From: an uncultured Clostridia bacterium
Lineage (GTDB): Bacteria > Bacillota > Clostridia > Christensenellales > UBA1242
Assembly (NCBI GenBank): GCA_934754335.1
Contig: CAKVHY010000004.1
Location: 26,583 to 90,582, forward strand
Length of the DNA stretch: 64,000 nucleotides
Direction of reading: 5' to 3'
In this document: positions 1 to 7,711 of the stretch, in pieces
Layout: each line of letters opens with the position of its first letter
Position numbering within the stretch: the stretch's first letter is position 1
Position numbers and translations under genes: made by a program
The notes under the pieces: model-generated
Database searches by the model: none
What the model saw: only the letters and a program-made list of their open reading frames with translations
What the model was told of the DNA's origin: nothing

Positions 1-2
1 AT

Positions 3-485
3 AACCTTAATGTTTTATCTTGTGATGACTTTAATAATTGTAAAGAGATTAAAGAACTTGTTAGAAAGGCATTTAATAAAGTAATGAGGAGAAATAATTT
101 AGATGATGTTGACGATTCAACTTCATCTCTTACAACTAAAAAATATCATTTAGTATCAAATCCAGAGATAGAGTTTTCAATTGATTTAGCCATTGTTACA
201 ATGGATAATGATGGTAAATGGTATCGCTTAAAACATGAAAAAACAGGTTATTCTTCTAATGATAGATACTATTGGAATGAAGCACCAAATTCAAAAGGTT
301 ATAATGATAAAGCAATAAAAATAAAACAGGTTCAATGTTGGGAACTAGTTAGAGAACAATACAAAAACATAAAAAATAAATATTTAACTAGCAATGACCA
401 TGACCACCCATCATTTATTTGTTATATAGAAGCGGTTAATAATGTATATAATCATTTGAGACAAAAGAACATTATAAAGAAGTAG
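3..485 (+). CDS. Unknown protein, 5' end cut by the window edge
   Basis: The frame is open from base 3, so the ATG at 84 is not necessarily the start and the true N-terminus probably lies left of the window. The visible part is about 160 residues, Lys/Asn/Asp-rich, with no signal peptide, membrane segment or motif that I recognise. It ends in the TAG at 483-485 and is followed by a strong hairpin terminator. Its position just inside a disrupted tRNA-Thr suggests that it belongs to an integrated element (inference). Function unknown. Confidence 0.6.
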   Translation, partial: NLNVLSCDDFNNCKEIKELVRKAFNKVMRRNNLDDVDDSTSSLTTKKYHLVSNPEIEFSIDLAIVTMDNDGKWYRLKHEKTGYSSNDRYYWNEAPNSKGYNDKAIKIKQVQCWELVREQYKNIKNKYLTSNDHDHPSFICYIEAVNNVYNHLRQKNIIKK

Positions 486-543
486 TAAACCTTATCCAGT
501 CCAAAACAGTCAAATGTTTGGTAATTTTAGAAATTAGGTGTAT

Positions 544-588
544 AATAGGTGTACATTGAGTAAAATCGTGTACACCTATTTTTATTTT
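544..588 (+). terminator. Rho-independent terminator after the left-edge gene
   Basis: A perfect 12-bp stem (AATAGGTGTACA at 544-555 with TGTACACCTATT at 569-580) encloses a 13-nt loop and is followed by a T-rich tract. It would end transcription of the truncated gene at 3-485. Confidence 0.85.
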
Positions 589-625
589 CATATATAAAAA
601 GTGATGAAATTAAAGGTATTTAAAT

Positions 626-708
626 GGGTAGAGCGATTGATTTTAATAGGAAAGTCTATTTCCTTCGTAATCAATAGGTCGCCGGTTCAAGTCCGGCTAT
701 CAGCTCCA
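626..708 (+). pseudogene. Disrupted tRNA-Thr(CGU), probable attachment-site remnant
   Basis: The 3' half of a tRNA is complete: anticodon loop TTCGTAA (664-670), stem strand TCAAT (671-675), variable loop AGGTC, T-arm GCCGG-TTCAAGT-CCGGC (681-697), acceptor strand TATCAGC, discriminator T and encoded CCA (706-708). Upstream, GGTAGAGC-G-ATTGA (627-640) fits the D-arm and the 5' anticodon strand. A 23-nt insert (641-663) separates the two halves, and the 5' acceptor strand (GCTGATA expected) and the 5' D-stem are missing. The gene therefore cannot fold as a normal tRNA. Integrases commonly recombine within tRNA genes, so I read this as the right end of an integrated element, with an intact copy expected further left. 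Confidence 0.6.
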
Positions 709-723
709 AAATAAGGGGGAAAA

Positions 724-1203
724 ATGAAACTTGAATGGTTTTATGAGCAAGTTCCTAATGGAATAGAGATTCATCAAGTGTATGCTGTTGTTTTTACTAA
801 TGAAGGTCAAATCCTTCTCAAAACAAATACTATGAATGATGGTTCAATCGATTTCAATTTGGCTGGTGGTACACCCGAAGAGTATGATAAAGATTTAATC
901 TCCACACTTCGTAGAGAATATATAGAAGAAGTTAATACAACTCTGAAAGATCCTATTTATTATCTTGGATATCAATTGGTTGATGAAGAGAACGGAATTA
1001 AACCTTATGCCCAAGTTAGAATGACTGCCATAATAGACTCCATTGGCGAATCGAAACCCGACCCTGATAAAGGAATAACTTACGGGCGAATTCTAGTTTC
1101 ACCAAAAGATGCAATCAAACTACTTGGTTGGGGAACTATTGGAGAAAAAATCATCACCAAAGCAGTTGAAGTTGCAAAGAAAAAATTCTCTCTTAAGTTT
1201 TAA
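724..1203 (+). CDS. Nudix hydrolase-like protein
   Basis: This 159-residue protein carries a recognisable but imperfect Nudix box at about residues 47-72. GG-TPEEYD is followed, after a helix, by REYIEEV, matching the REUXEEXG core that binds the metal. The upstream Glu of the box is replaced by Asp, and the final Gly by Asn. Nudix enzymes hydrolyse nucleoside diphosphates linked to another group, and the substrate here cannot be told. A good ribosome site (AAGGGGGA) precedes the ATG, which lies only 15 nt after the CCA of the tRNA remnant. It may be transcribed from the adjacent element or from a promoter inside the remnant. A terminator follows. Confidence 0.75.
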   Translation: MKLEWFYEQVPNGIEIHQVYAVVFTNEGQILLKTNTMNDGSIDFNLAGGTPEEYDKDLISTLRREYIEEVNTTLKDPIYYLGYQLVDEENGIKPYAQVRMTAIIDSIGESKPDPDKGITYGRILVSPKDAIKLLGWGTIGEKIITKAVEVAKKKFSLKF

Positions 1204-1219
1204 TATAATAACCTCATTG

Positions 1220-1250
1220 AAATCCCAGAGTTTGGGATTTTTTGTTTTTA
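1220..1250 (+). terminator. Rho-independent terminator of the Nudix gene
   Basis: Stem AAATCCCA (1220-1227) with TGGGATTT (1233-1240), a 5-nt loop, then a T-rich tract. Confidence 0.85.
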
Positions 1251-1304
1251 AATTATTTTAAAATATTATTAGTTAAGCCTCTTCTCAAAATCCCCAATTT
1301 CTAT

Positions 1305-1334
1305 TTGCATTTTTTGATTAAATAAAGATATAAT
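1305..1334 (+). promoter_or_regulatory. Sigma-A-type promoter for the flavin reductase gene
   Basis: TTGCAT (1305-1310), an 18-bp spacer, TATAAT (1329-1334). The coding start follows at 1358, with AAAGGAGA at 1345-1352 as ribosome site. Confidence 0.7.
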
Positions 1335-1357
1335 ATAAGTAATCAAAGGAGAGAAAA

Positions 1358-2272
1358 ATGGATAAATTAAAAGAATTAAGAATTGTGGACAATTTCTATC
1401 AAACATCTGCATTCTTCCCTATGCCAACAGTTTTGGCTGGAACAATAAGTCCAAATGGGCAAACTAACTTAGGTTCTTATTCGCTATGTTTCCCTTACTA
1501 TGTGGCAGGCAAAGATTATTATGCTATGATTCTTATTTGCAGAAATAGTTCAAACACTGCTCAAAACATATTAAGAACTAAAAAAGTTTCTTTAAATTTT
1601 ATTCCTGACAACAGAAAGTTTTTTAAAGAAGCAGTAAGATTAGGGTTCCCTGGCGACACAACTGAAGAAAAGATGAAAAATTGTTTATTCACTTTAAAAG
1701 ATTCCGACCTAAAAGGCAAACGTCCTAAAATTGTGGAAGAAAGTTTTCAAGTATTTGAATGCACATGGGACGATTCCCTTGAAAATGCAAAAGAATGCAA
1801 GGCTGGCAAGTTAGAGGGCTATGAAGCACCCTATAAGAACTTTAATGGAATAACAAGCAAGTTTGGTGCTCATTTCATTTTAAAGATTGATAGAATTCTA
1901 ATGAAAGAAAAATACAACGATGCAATAATTAATGGCATTAAACCTAATAGTTTTCCAAGCGTTCCTGTGGACTATGGCTATAGAGATAGCACAAATTTTT
2001 GGTACACTAAATTTAAGCGTCCAATTGCTGAAAAAATTCAAGCAAAGGAAGGCGACGTTAAATCTGTTATATATGCAGCATCTAGAATAGACCCTGAAGT
2101 GAAATTCACCGATGAAGCATGTGCTAAACTAACAAAAATTCCAAGAATTTTCTTAAAAGCAGCGTTAACTCAGATGGTTAAAATTGCAAAAGAAGAAAAA
2201 ATAAAACTTATTGATGAAAAAGCCTTAGAGATTATTAACGACAAACGAAGAAAAGAGAAAAAAGGAAAATAA
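1358..2272 (+). CDS. Flavin reductase-like (FMN-binding split barrel) protein with C-terminal PCP_red-like domain
   Basis: The first ~200 of 304 residues resemble the flavin reductase-like / flavoredoxin family, FMN-binding split barrels that use NAD(P)H or serve as electron carriers. The region with ISPNGQTNLGSYS is the typical flavin-binding area. Residues ~245-295 (FTDEACAKLTKIP, then a basic helix and LIDEKALEII) look like the small PCP_red domain found at the end of protochlorophyllide reductase subunits and in some uncharacterised reductases. This second assignment is by eye only. It is a monocistronic gene with its own promoter and a good ribosome site. The substrate is unknown. Confidence 0.7.
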   Translation: MDKLKELRIVDNFYQTSAFFPMPTVLAGTISPNGQTNLGSYSLCFPYYVAGKDYYAMILICRNSSNTAQNILRTKKVSLNFIPDNRKFFKEAVRLGFPGDTTEEKMKNCLFTLKDSDLKGKRPKIVEESFQVFECTWDDSLENAKECKAGKLEGYEAPYKNFNGITSKFGAHFILKIDRILMKEKYNDAIINGIKPNSFPSVPVDYGYRDSTNFWYTKFKRPIAEKIQAKEGDVKSVIYAASRIDPEVKFTDEACAKLTKIPRIFLKAALTQMVKIAKEEKIKLIDEKALEIINDKRRKEKKGK

Positions 2273-2293
2273 ATTTTAGATTATACACAAAAC

Positions 2294-2326
2294 AAAAAAA
2301 ACGGTTAAATTTTAACCGCTTTTTTA
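2294..2326. terminator. Bidirectional terminator between the flavin reductase gene and typA
   Basis: CGGTTAAA (2302-2309) pairs with TTTAACCG (2311-2318). A T-run follows on the plus strand and an A-run precedes (a T-run on the minus strand), so it serves both convergent genes. Confidence 0.8.
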
Positions 2327-4165
2327 TTCACAATCTATGTTATTTTTCTTTCTGAAATCTGCTCTGCCTCTTTGAGTGTGGTCTAGAATTATCTTTCTAA
2401 TTCTTAAGTTCAAAGGAGTAACTTCCAAAAGTTCGTCATCATTCAAAAATTCCAAGCATTCTTCCAATGTTAATTTCTTAACTGGTTCTAATCTAAGCGC
2501 TTCATCTGATGCTGAACTACGCATATTTGTTAGTTGCTTTTTCTTACAAACGTTAACTACAATATCTCCGCCCTTAGGGTTCATTCCAACAACCATTCCG
2601 CCATAAACTTTTTCACCAACAGTGATTAATAGTTTGCCTCGTTCTTGGCTGTTAAATAACCCGTATTGGCACGCTTCACCTGTTTCATAGGCAATAAGTG
2701 TACCAAAGTTCCTTCTCTCAATATGACCCTTATATGGAGCGTATTCCTTGAATATAGAGTTCATTGTACCTTCACCACGAGTACTTGTTAGAAATTCATT
2801 CTTATATCCAAACAAACCACGGCTTGGGATAGTGAAATGAAGTCTAATTCTATTTTTATTTGGCGACATATCCACAAGTTCGCCTTTTCTGGCTCCCATG
2901 GCAGATATAACTGTTCCTGCACAATCTTCTGGAACATCAATATATAAATCTTCAATAGGTTCACATTTAACGCCATCGATTTCTTTAATTAAAACTCTTG
3001 GCATTGAAACTTGGAACTCATAGCCATCTCTTCTCATATTTTCAATTAAGATTGAGATATGCATTTCGCCCCTACCCAAAACTTTGAAACTATCTGCACT
3101 ATCTGTGTCGAAAACTTTCAAACTTAAATCTTTTGTGGCTTCCTTATATAGTCTTTCACGCAAATGCCTTGAAGTACTAAATTTGCCTTCTTTCCCGCAG
3201 AATGGGCTATTATTAACCATGAAAATCATTTCCATACTAGGTTCGCTAATCTTAACGAAAGGAATTGTTGAGATATTATCTTTATCGCTTAAAGTATCGC
3301 CAATTGTGGCAAGTTCGCTTCCCGAAATACAAACAATATCTCCGCTAGAAGCACTTGAAATAGGTACTCTTTTTAATCCATCAAACACAAATATATTTGT
3401 AACTTTAAAATTAGGCTTATAGTCATCTGAGTTATGATAGTTTGTAATAGCCAAAGTGTCGCCAATCTTAACCACACCTGTTTCTATCTTACCAATTGCA
3501 AGTTTGCCTAAATAATCGTTTTGCTCAGCAGAACTAACAAGCATTGAGAATGGCTCATCATCTCTATTTGCAGGCGCATCAATATAATTTAAGATAGTTT
3601 CAAACAAAGGAATGAAATTTGTACCCGCTTCGTTCATATCTAGGCTTGCAGTACCATTTTTAGCCGAACAGAATACGAATGGGCTATTTAATTGTTCTTC
3701 GTTAGCATCAAGTTCTAATAGAAGTTCCAAAACTTCGTCTTGAACTTCCGCCACCCTTGCATCTTTTTTATCTATCTTATTTACAACAACGATAACTTTA
3801 TGGTTTAATTCCAATGCCTTTTGCAAAACAAATCTAGTTTGAGGCATTGGCCCTTCGAAACTGTCCACAACAAGTAGTACACCATCAACCATCTTCAAGA
3901 TTCTTTCAACTTCACCGCCGAAATCTGCGTGGCCCGGAGTGTCGATAACATTAATCTTTGTATCTTTATACTTAATCGCTGTGTTTTTAGATAAAATTGT
4001 AATTCCCCTTTCTCTTTCAAGAGCATTACTATCCATAACTCTATCCTGAACTTCTTGATTTTCTCTAAAAACTCCACCCTGCTTCAACATCTCATTAACA
4101 AGGCTTGTTTTGCCATGGTCAACGTGGGCAATTATCGCTATATTTCTAATCTTTTTATTTTCCAT
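2324..4165 (-). CDS. typA: Ribosome-associated GTPase BipA/TypA
   Basis: A translational GTPase of 613 residues, the usual length for BipA, which acts on the ribosome in 50S assembly and stress or cold adaptation. G1 AHVDHGKT is at residues 13-20, G3 DTPGHADFGGEVER follows, and G4 is NKID. An EF-G-like domain II and the BipA-specific C-terminal domain (SRGLFGYKNEFLT, near TRGEGTMN) are present. A ribosome site (AAGGGAAAAGAG) precedes the ATG. The leader between the promoter near 4240 and the start can form a 9-bp hairpin (AACGACCTT with AAGGTTGTT) just before the ribosome site, which may affect translation (inference). Confidence 0.97.
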   Translation of the reverse strand: MENKKIRNIAIIAHVDHGKTSLVNEMLKQGGVFRENQEVQDRVMDSNALERERGITILSKNTAIKYKDTKINVIDTPGHADFGGEVERILKMVDGVLLVVDSFEGPMPQTRFVLQKALELNHKVIVVVNKIDKKDARVAEVQDEVLELLLELDANEEQLNSPFVFCSAKNGTASLDMNEAGTNFIPLFETILNYIDAPANRDDEPFSMLVSSAEQNDYLGKLAIGKIETGVVKIGDTLAITNYHNSDDYKPNFKVTNIFVFDGLKRVPISSASSGDIVCISGSELATIGDTLSDKDNISTIPFVKISEPSMEMIFMVNNSPFCGKEGKFSTSRHLRERLYKEATKDLSLKVFDTDSADSFKVLGRGEMHISILIENMRRDGYEFQVSMPRVLIKEIDGVKCEPIEDLYIDVPEDCAGTVISAMGARKGELVDMSPNKNRIRLHFTIPSRGLFGYKNEFLTSTRGEGTMNSIFKEYAPYKGHIERRNFGTLIAYETGEACQYGLFNSQERGKLLITVGEKVYGGMVVGMNPKGGDIVVNVCKKKQLTNMRSSASDEALRLEPVKKLTLEECLEFLNDDELLEVTPLNLRIRKIILDHTQRGRADFRKKNNIDCE

Positions 4166-4239
4166 AACTCTTTTCCCTTAACAACCTTAAAAAAACTATT
4201 TGAAGGTCGTTTCAAATTAAAATTTTTAAAAACTTGCAT

Positions 4240-4268
4240 ATTTTAGCATATATGTTATAAAATTTCAA
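4240..4268 (-). promoter_or_regulatory. Promoter of typA
   Basis: On the minus strand: TTGAAA (4263-4268), a 17-bp spacer, TAAAAT (4240-4245). This implies a leader of about 70 nt before typA. Confidence 0.6.
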
Positions 4269-4308
4269 TAATTTTAAATAAATATTATATATTTTTAATA
4301 AAATTATA

Positions 4309-4338
4309 CAAAAAGAAAAGTACACTTGTACTTTTTTA
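4309..4338 (-). terminator. Terminator of the MazG-like gene
   Basis: AAAAGTAC (4316-4323) pairs with GTACTTTT (4328-4335). On the minus strand it is followed by TCTTTTTG. Confidence 0.7.
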
Positions 4339-4644
4339 TTCTTTTATTATGAAAGCCTTTGTTCTTTTCATTTTTTGTTCTCTTATCTTCTCAATTTCAT
4401 CAACGCCGAAAATATATTCCATTTGCTCCACCATATTCAAAACATCGGCGATTTCTTCTCGAACATGCTCTAAGTTTTCTTGTTTCTTTTTCTCGGCATC
4501 AACGATAAAACCTTTTTCTATTCTCCTATTTTTACAAAGTTCTTTAGTAAGTTCGCTCATCTCTTCAATGCACATATCCGCTTGCGTATCTTTTCCCCAA
4601 GTTTCAACAAATAATTTATAACCATCTTTAAAATCTTCTCTCAT
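4336..4644 (-). CDS. MazG-like nucleotide pyrophosphohydrolase
   Basis: A 102-residue all-alpha protein with the MazG/dUTPase-like signature: an acidic EEMSELTKE helix at about residues 27-35 and REEIADVLNMVEQM at about 61-74, which supply the Mg2+-binding ExxE and ExxD residues. Such proteins cleave NTPs to NMP and pyrophosphate, often for house-cleaning. The substrate is not predictable. Single gene with its own promoter and terminator. Ribosome site GAGAGAAAG. Confidence 0.75.
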   Translation of the reverse strand: MREDFKDGYKLFVETWGKDTQADMCIEEMSELTKELCKNRRIEKGFIVDAEKKKQENLEHVREEIADVLNMVEQMEYIFGVDEIEKIREQKMKRTKAFIIKE

Positions 4645-4670
4645 AACTTTCTCTCATTGCTAATAAACTA

Positions 4671-4699
4671 TTTATAACATAAATTATTCAAATTTACAA
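4671..4699 (-). promoter_or_regulatory. Promoter of the MazG-like gene
   Basis: Minus strand: TTGTAA (4694-4699), a 17-bp spacer, TATAAA (4671-4676). Confidence 0.6.
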
Positions 4700-4716
4700 A
4701 TAAACCATTAAATTAA

Positions 4717-4745
4717 TTGCTAAATCGAAAAGTTTTAGATATAAT
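4717..4745 (+). promoter_or_regulatory. Promoter of the zinc-ribbon membrane protein
   Basis: TTGCTA (4717-4722), a 17-bp spacer, TATAAT (4740-4745). It lies back to back with the promoter of the MazG-like gene. Confidence 0.65.
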
Positions 4746-4774
4746 TAATTTAAGATTATATTCGGGAGAATGAT

Positions 4775-5356
4775 ATGTTTTGTAGATATTGCGGTAAACA
4801 AGTACCTGACGATTCCAATTTCTGTCCTTATTGTCAAAAGCAACTTAGCGAAAATGCAACTAAGGAAACTGAGCCTAAAACCGAAGAGAAAAAAGTGTTT
4901 GTTCCCAAAACTGCTTCCTTTAAAACAGAACAGCCAATAACAAACGAAAACACTCAAACAAATGGAATTATTGCTTGGGTGCTTTCCACTTACAATATCT
5001 TGATGATGTTTATGCTTTTGCTTGGTCTTTTGGGTTATTACACAACTCCGGGTGACCCTGGCGATGTTTGGATGTTATCTTTCAAAGGTTCATCTTTGCT
5101 TCTTATAAACGCTGTGGGCTATATGAGCGGTGCAAGTTTTAAAGGACTAACAAACGTTCCAATTTGGATTGGTTATGCAATTCCTATTACATTCATGGTT
5201 TTAGCGCTTGTATTTGCAATCATTCAAATAACTAAAAATAAGAAAAAGTTTTCTGTTGCCACATTGATTTGCGTTTGCGTTATAACTATAATTACAATTT
5301 TAATTTCATTTGTTATATTTGACCCAATCAAAAATGCAATTACTTATTTAAATTAA
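4775..5356 (+). CDS. Zinc-ribbon domain membrane protein, function unknown
   Basis: The 193-residue protein starts with a short zinc ribbon: Cys3-x2-Cys6 and Cys17-x2-Cys20. A polar Lys/Glu/Thr-rich linker follows, then three clear hydrophobic segments (about residues 66-90, 128-150 and 160-185) with a loop between the first two. Zinc-ribbon plus transmembrane proteins of this kind are common in Firmicutes and mostly uncharacterised. Ribosome site GGGAGA at 4764-4769. No partner gene is evident. Confidence 0.75.
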   Translation: MFCRYCGKQVPDDSNFCPYCQKQLSENATKETEPKTEEKKVFVPKTASFKTEQPITNENTQTNGIIAWVLSTYNILMMFMLLLGLLGYYTTPGDPGDVWMLSFKGSSLLLINAVGYMSGASFKGLTNVPIWIGYAIPITFMVLALVFAIIQITKNKKKFSVATLICVCVITIITILISFVIFDPIKNAITYLN

Positions 5357-5362
5357 AAATTA

Positions 5363-5390
5363 AGAGAGTTTTAAAAACTCTCTCTTTTTT
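5363..5390. terminator. Bidirectional terminator between the zinc-ribbon gene and dapA
   Basis: AGAGAGTTTT (5363-5372) pairs with AAAACTCTCT (5374-5383) and is followed by a T-run. An A-rich tract on the other side could serve dapA. Confidence 0.7.
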
Positions 5391-6267
5391 AAATTATATC
5401 GTAATCTTTCAAAACACCTTTCAACTTTTTAGCGTTTTCTTTTCCCATCTTTGTTAGCGGAAGCCTTAACGTTCCAACATCAAAACCTGCCATATTCATT
5501 GCAGTTTTTATTGGAATAGGATTAACTTCATAAAACATTGCTTTCATGAGTGGCAAACTAAGCAAAGATAATTTCAAACTTCTCTCCATGTTTCCCATAT
5601 AAAAACTATCGCAAATCTCGCTCATAAGTGCTGGCAACAAATTTCCAAGTACGCTTATAACTCCGCCACCACCAAGACTCAAGAAAAGATAAGTTAGGCT
5701 ATCATCTCCGCTATAAATCGTTAAATCGTTTCCGCAAAGTCTAAACAACTCCATGATTTGTTCCGCATTTCCGCTTGCTTCTTTAACACCAACGATGTTC
5801 TTAAATTTGGTTAGTTTTTTAATCGTTTCAGGCAACATGTTAACGCCTGTTCGAGATGGAACATTATATAAAATTATTGGTTTATCTGTTGAACTTGCAA
5901 TCTTAGAATAATGCTCTATCAAGCCATTTTGAGTACATTTATTATAATAAGGTGTTACAAGTAAAAATCCATCAACTTGTAATTTTTCATAAGCCTTTAT
6001 ATTTTTTATAACATCTTTCGTGTTGTTGCTCCCAGCACCCACAATCACAGGAACTCGCTTCCCCACTTGCTTAACAGCAAATCTCACAACGCTTAGTTTT
6101 TCAGCCTTTGTCATTGTGGCAGGCTCACCAGTTGTACCTAGAAAAACAATTGCCTTTGCCCCGTTTTCTATCTGCATTTCAATAAGTTCTGCAAACTTCT
6201 TAAAATTAACTTGGTTTCGCTCAAAAGGAGTTATAATCGCAGGGCAATAACCTTTAAATAATTCCAT
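5389..6267 (-). CDS. dapA: 4-hydroxy-tetrahydrodipicolinate synthase
   Basis: The 292-residue TIM-barrel enzyme condenses pyruvate with aspartate semialdehyde. Landmarks are GTTGE (Thr45-Thr46), catalytic Tyr134 in YNVPSRTG, and the Schiff-base Lys162 in VGVKEASGN. It is the last gene of dpaA-dpaB-dapA, 9 nt after dpaB. In B. subtilis the spoVF operon also carries dapA with asd and the aspartokinase gene dapG. Here lysC and asd lie on the opposite strand a few kilobases away. Its place in this operon suggests a main role in dipicolinate (spore) rather than only in lysine supply (inference). Confidence 0.96.
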   Translation of the reverse strand: MELFKGYCPAIITPFERNQVNFKKFAELIEMQIENGAKAIVFLGTTGEPATMTKAEKLSVVRFAVKQVGKRVPVIVGAGSNNTKDVIKNIKAYEKLQVDGFLLVTPYYNKCTQNGLIEHYSKIASSTDKPIILYNVPSRTGVNMLPETIKKLTKFKNIVGVKEASGNAEQIMELFRLCGNDLTIYSGDDSLTYLFLSLGGGGVISVLGNLLPALMSEICDSFYMGNMERSLKLSLLSLPLMKAMFYEVNPIPIKTAMNMAGFDVGTLRLPLTKMGKENAKKLKGVLKDYDII

Positions 6268-6276
6268 AATCTTCTC

Positions 6277-6852
6277 CTATTTTAATAAAATTGGTTGTAA
6301 TTGAACACCATTTATTGCACTTTTCATAGTCTCTTCAATTTTTGAATAGTCCGCAATTAGTGATTTAGGCTTTTTAATTGCATCGTCCTGACCGAACGGA
6401 ACAAAATATACGCTCTTAAAGTTCATAAGAGTGGCAATATTTTTTAAATTTAAGCCTAGAGCATCATTTGTGGAAACACCTATCACCACAGGCTTATTAT
6501 TCCTAATATGTGCTTTAAAAACCATCGTTACAGCATTATCTGTTATGCCATTAGCAAGTTTTGCTAGAGTGTTGCCAGTGGTTGGCGCAACAACCAAAAT
6601 ATCTATTAAATTTTTAGGGCCAATAGGCTCGGCATCTTGAATGGAAACAACAATCTTATTCCCTGTTATTTTTTCCACCTTCTCTCTAAAACTTGAAGCA
6701 TTGCCAAACCTTGTGTCCATAGAATAGGCGTTATTAGATAAAATTGGAATTAAGTTATAACCACTATCCACCAAATTCTTAATTTCTTCTAAGATTTTAT
6801 CAAAAGTACAAAAAGAGCCACAAATTGCAAAGCCAACATTCATTTTAGCCAT
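6277..6852 (-). CDS. spoVFB: Dipicolinate synthase subunit B
   Basis: This flavoprotein-fold subunit of dipicolinate synthase, with DpaA, oxidises dihydrodipicolinate to dipicolinic acid in the mother cell. Visible features are GFAICGSFCTF near the N-terminus, the VVAPTTGNTLAKLANG loop of the flavoprotein family, and PVVIGVSTNDALG. I place the start at 6852 (MAKMNVGF), because GGGGGA lies just upstream and the start overlaps the 3' end of spoVFA by 8 nt. An upstream in-frame ATG at 6882 lies inside spoVFA and is less likely. Length 191 residues, near the family norm. Confidence 0.93.
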   Translation of the reverse strand: MAKMNVGFAICGSFCTFDKILEEIKNLVDSGYNLIPILSNNAYSMDTRFGNASSFREKVEKITGNKIVVSIQDAEPIGPKNLIDILVVAPTTGNTLAKLANGITDNAVTMVFKAHIRNNKPVVIGVSTNDALGLNLKNIATLMNFKSVYFVPFGQDDAIKKPKSLIADYSKIEETMKSAINGVQLQPILLK

Positions 6853-7624
6853 TATCTTTCCCCCTATATTCGTTCTTTCCAAAGATTACATCAAACATCA
6901 ATTCTCCAGCAGTTTTGGAGCAAAACCTTGCAGGCAAGGCTGGAGCAAAAACATATTTAAATTTACGCTCATCGTTTTCGTCTAAGCATTTAACTGAAGC
7001 AGTTTCAATAAATACGCAATCATCGGCGAAATATTTCAAATCTTCCTTATCTAAAAACTTGCTAGGAATTGTATTTACAATTATATTAAAATTCTTTGAA
7101 TCGTTTAAAAAAGACTTTTTGTAGTAGCAAGAATTTGTGTATAGATAATATTGCGGAAACTTTACTTCATTGAAAGAAACAATGGAAAATCTAACGCCAA
7201 GGTTTCTAAACATTATGGCTAATCCCCTTGCAATCCTTCCACCACCCAAGATTAAAACATTACTTTCGAACAACGAATCATCGGTTTCAGAAATCATTAA
7301 ATTCAAAACGCCTTCGCATGTTAAGTTGGCATTCTTAATAGTAAAGATTTCATCATTCATAAGATTTATGTATCTTATATTTTTTTCTTCTAATATTTTC
7401 AAATCTTCTTCTTTTAAATTTCCACAAAACATTGTTATATCTTTTGGCAATGTTTTTAAAAATTCTTCATCAAACTTTTTGGCCGGTGAAAAAATTAGGC
7501 TATCAGATTTTTCAATTGCTTCTAAGTTTGAAATTTCTAAATCAAGAACATCAAGATTTTCTTTTAACATTTTATCTTTTAAGTACTTGTTTCTTTTATC
7601 CGAAACATCAATAAAATATCTCAT
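6845..7624 (-). CDS. spoVFA: Dipicolinate synthase subunit A
   Basis: 259 residues. An N-terminal flavodoxin-like half is followed by a Rossmann NAD(P)-binding motif GGGRIARG at about residues 127-134. Together with SpoVFB it makes dipicolinate, the major spore-core solute that chelates Ca2+. It is somewhat shorter than the ~295-residue B. subtilis protein, mainly in the linkers. First gene of the leftward operon, with a strong ribosome site (TAGGAGGAAGG). A sigma-K-like promoter can be proposed upstream. Confidence 0.92.
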   Translation of the reverse strand: MRYFIDVSDKRNKYLKDKMLKENLDVLDLEISNLEAIEKSDSLIFSPAKKFDEEFLKTLPKDITMFCGNLKEEDLKILEEKNIRYINLMNDEIFTIKNANLTCEGVLNLMISETDDSLFESNVLILGGGRIARGLAIMFRNLGVRFSIVSFNEVKFPQYYLYTNSCYYKKSFLNDSKNFNIIVNTIPSKFLDKEDLKYFADDCVFIETASVKCLDENDERKFKYVFAPALPARFCSKTAGELMFDVIFGKNEYRGKDNG

Positions 7625-7643
7625 TAAACCTTCCTCCTAAGAA

Positions 7644-7671
7644 AGATTTATGAATAAAAAAAGTTTAGTGT
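7644..7671 (-). promoter_or_regulatory. Possible sigma-K-like (mother-cell) promoter of spoVFA
   Basis: On the minus strand an AC dinucleotide (7670-7671), 17 nt and CATAAATCT (7644-7652) approximate the sigma-K pattern AC-N16/17-CATANNNTA. The last two bases do not match. In B. subtilis spoVF is transcribed by sigma-K, which makes this plausible, but the match is weak. Confidence 0.35.
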
Positions 7672-7711
7672 TAAAATTAACAATTTTGAAAAAAAATTAA
7701 TATCTTAAAAT

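Noticed and set aside
641..663. A functional tRNA intron at the anticodon
   Set aside because: The 5' acceptor and D-stem strand of the tRNA are also missing, so splicing alone would not restore it. Bacterial tRNA introns are self-splicing and much longer.
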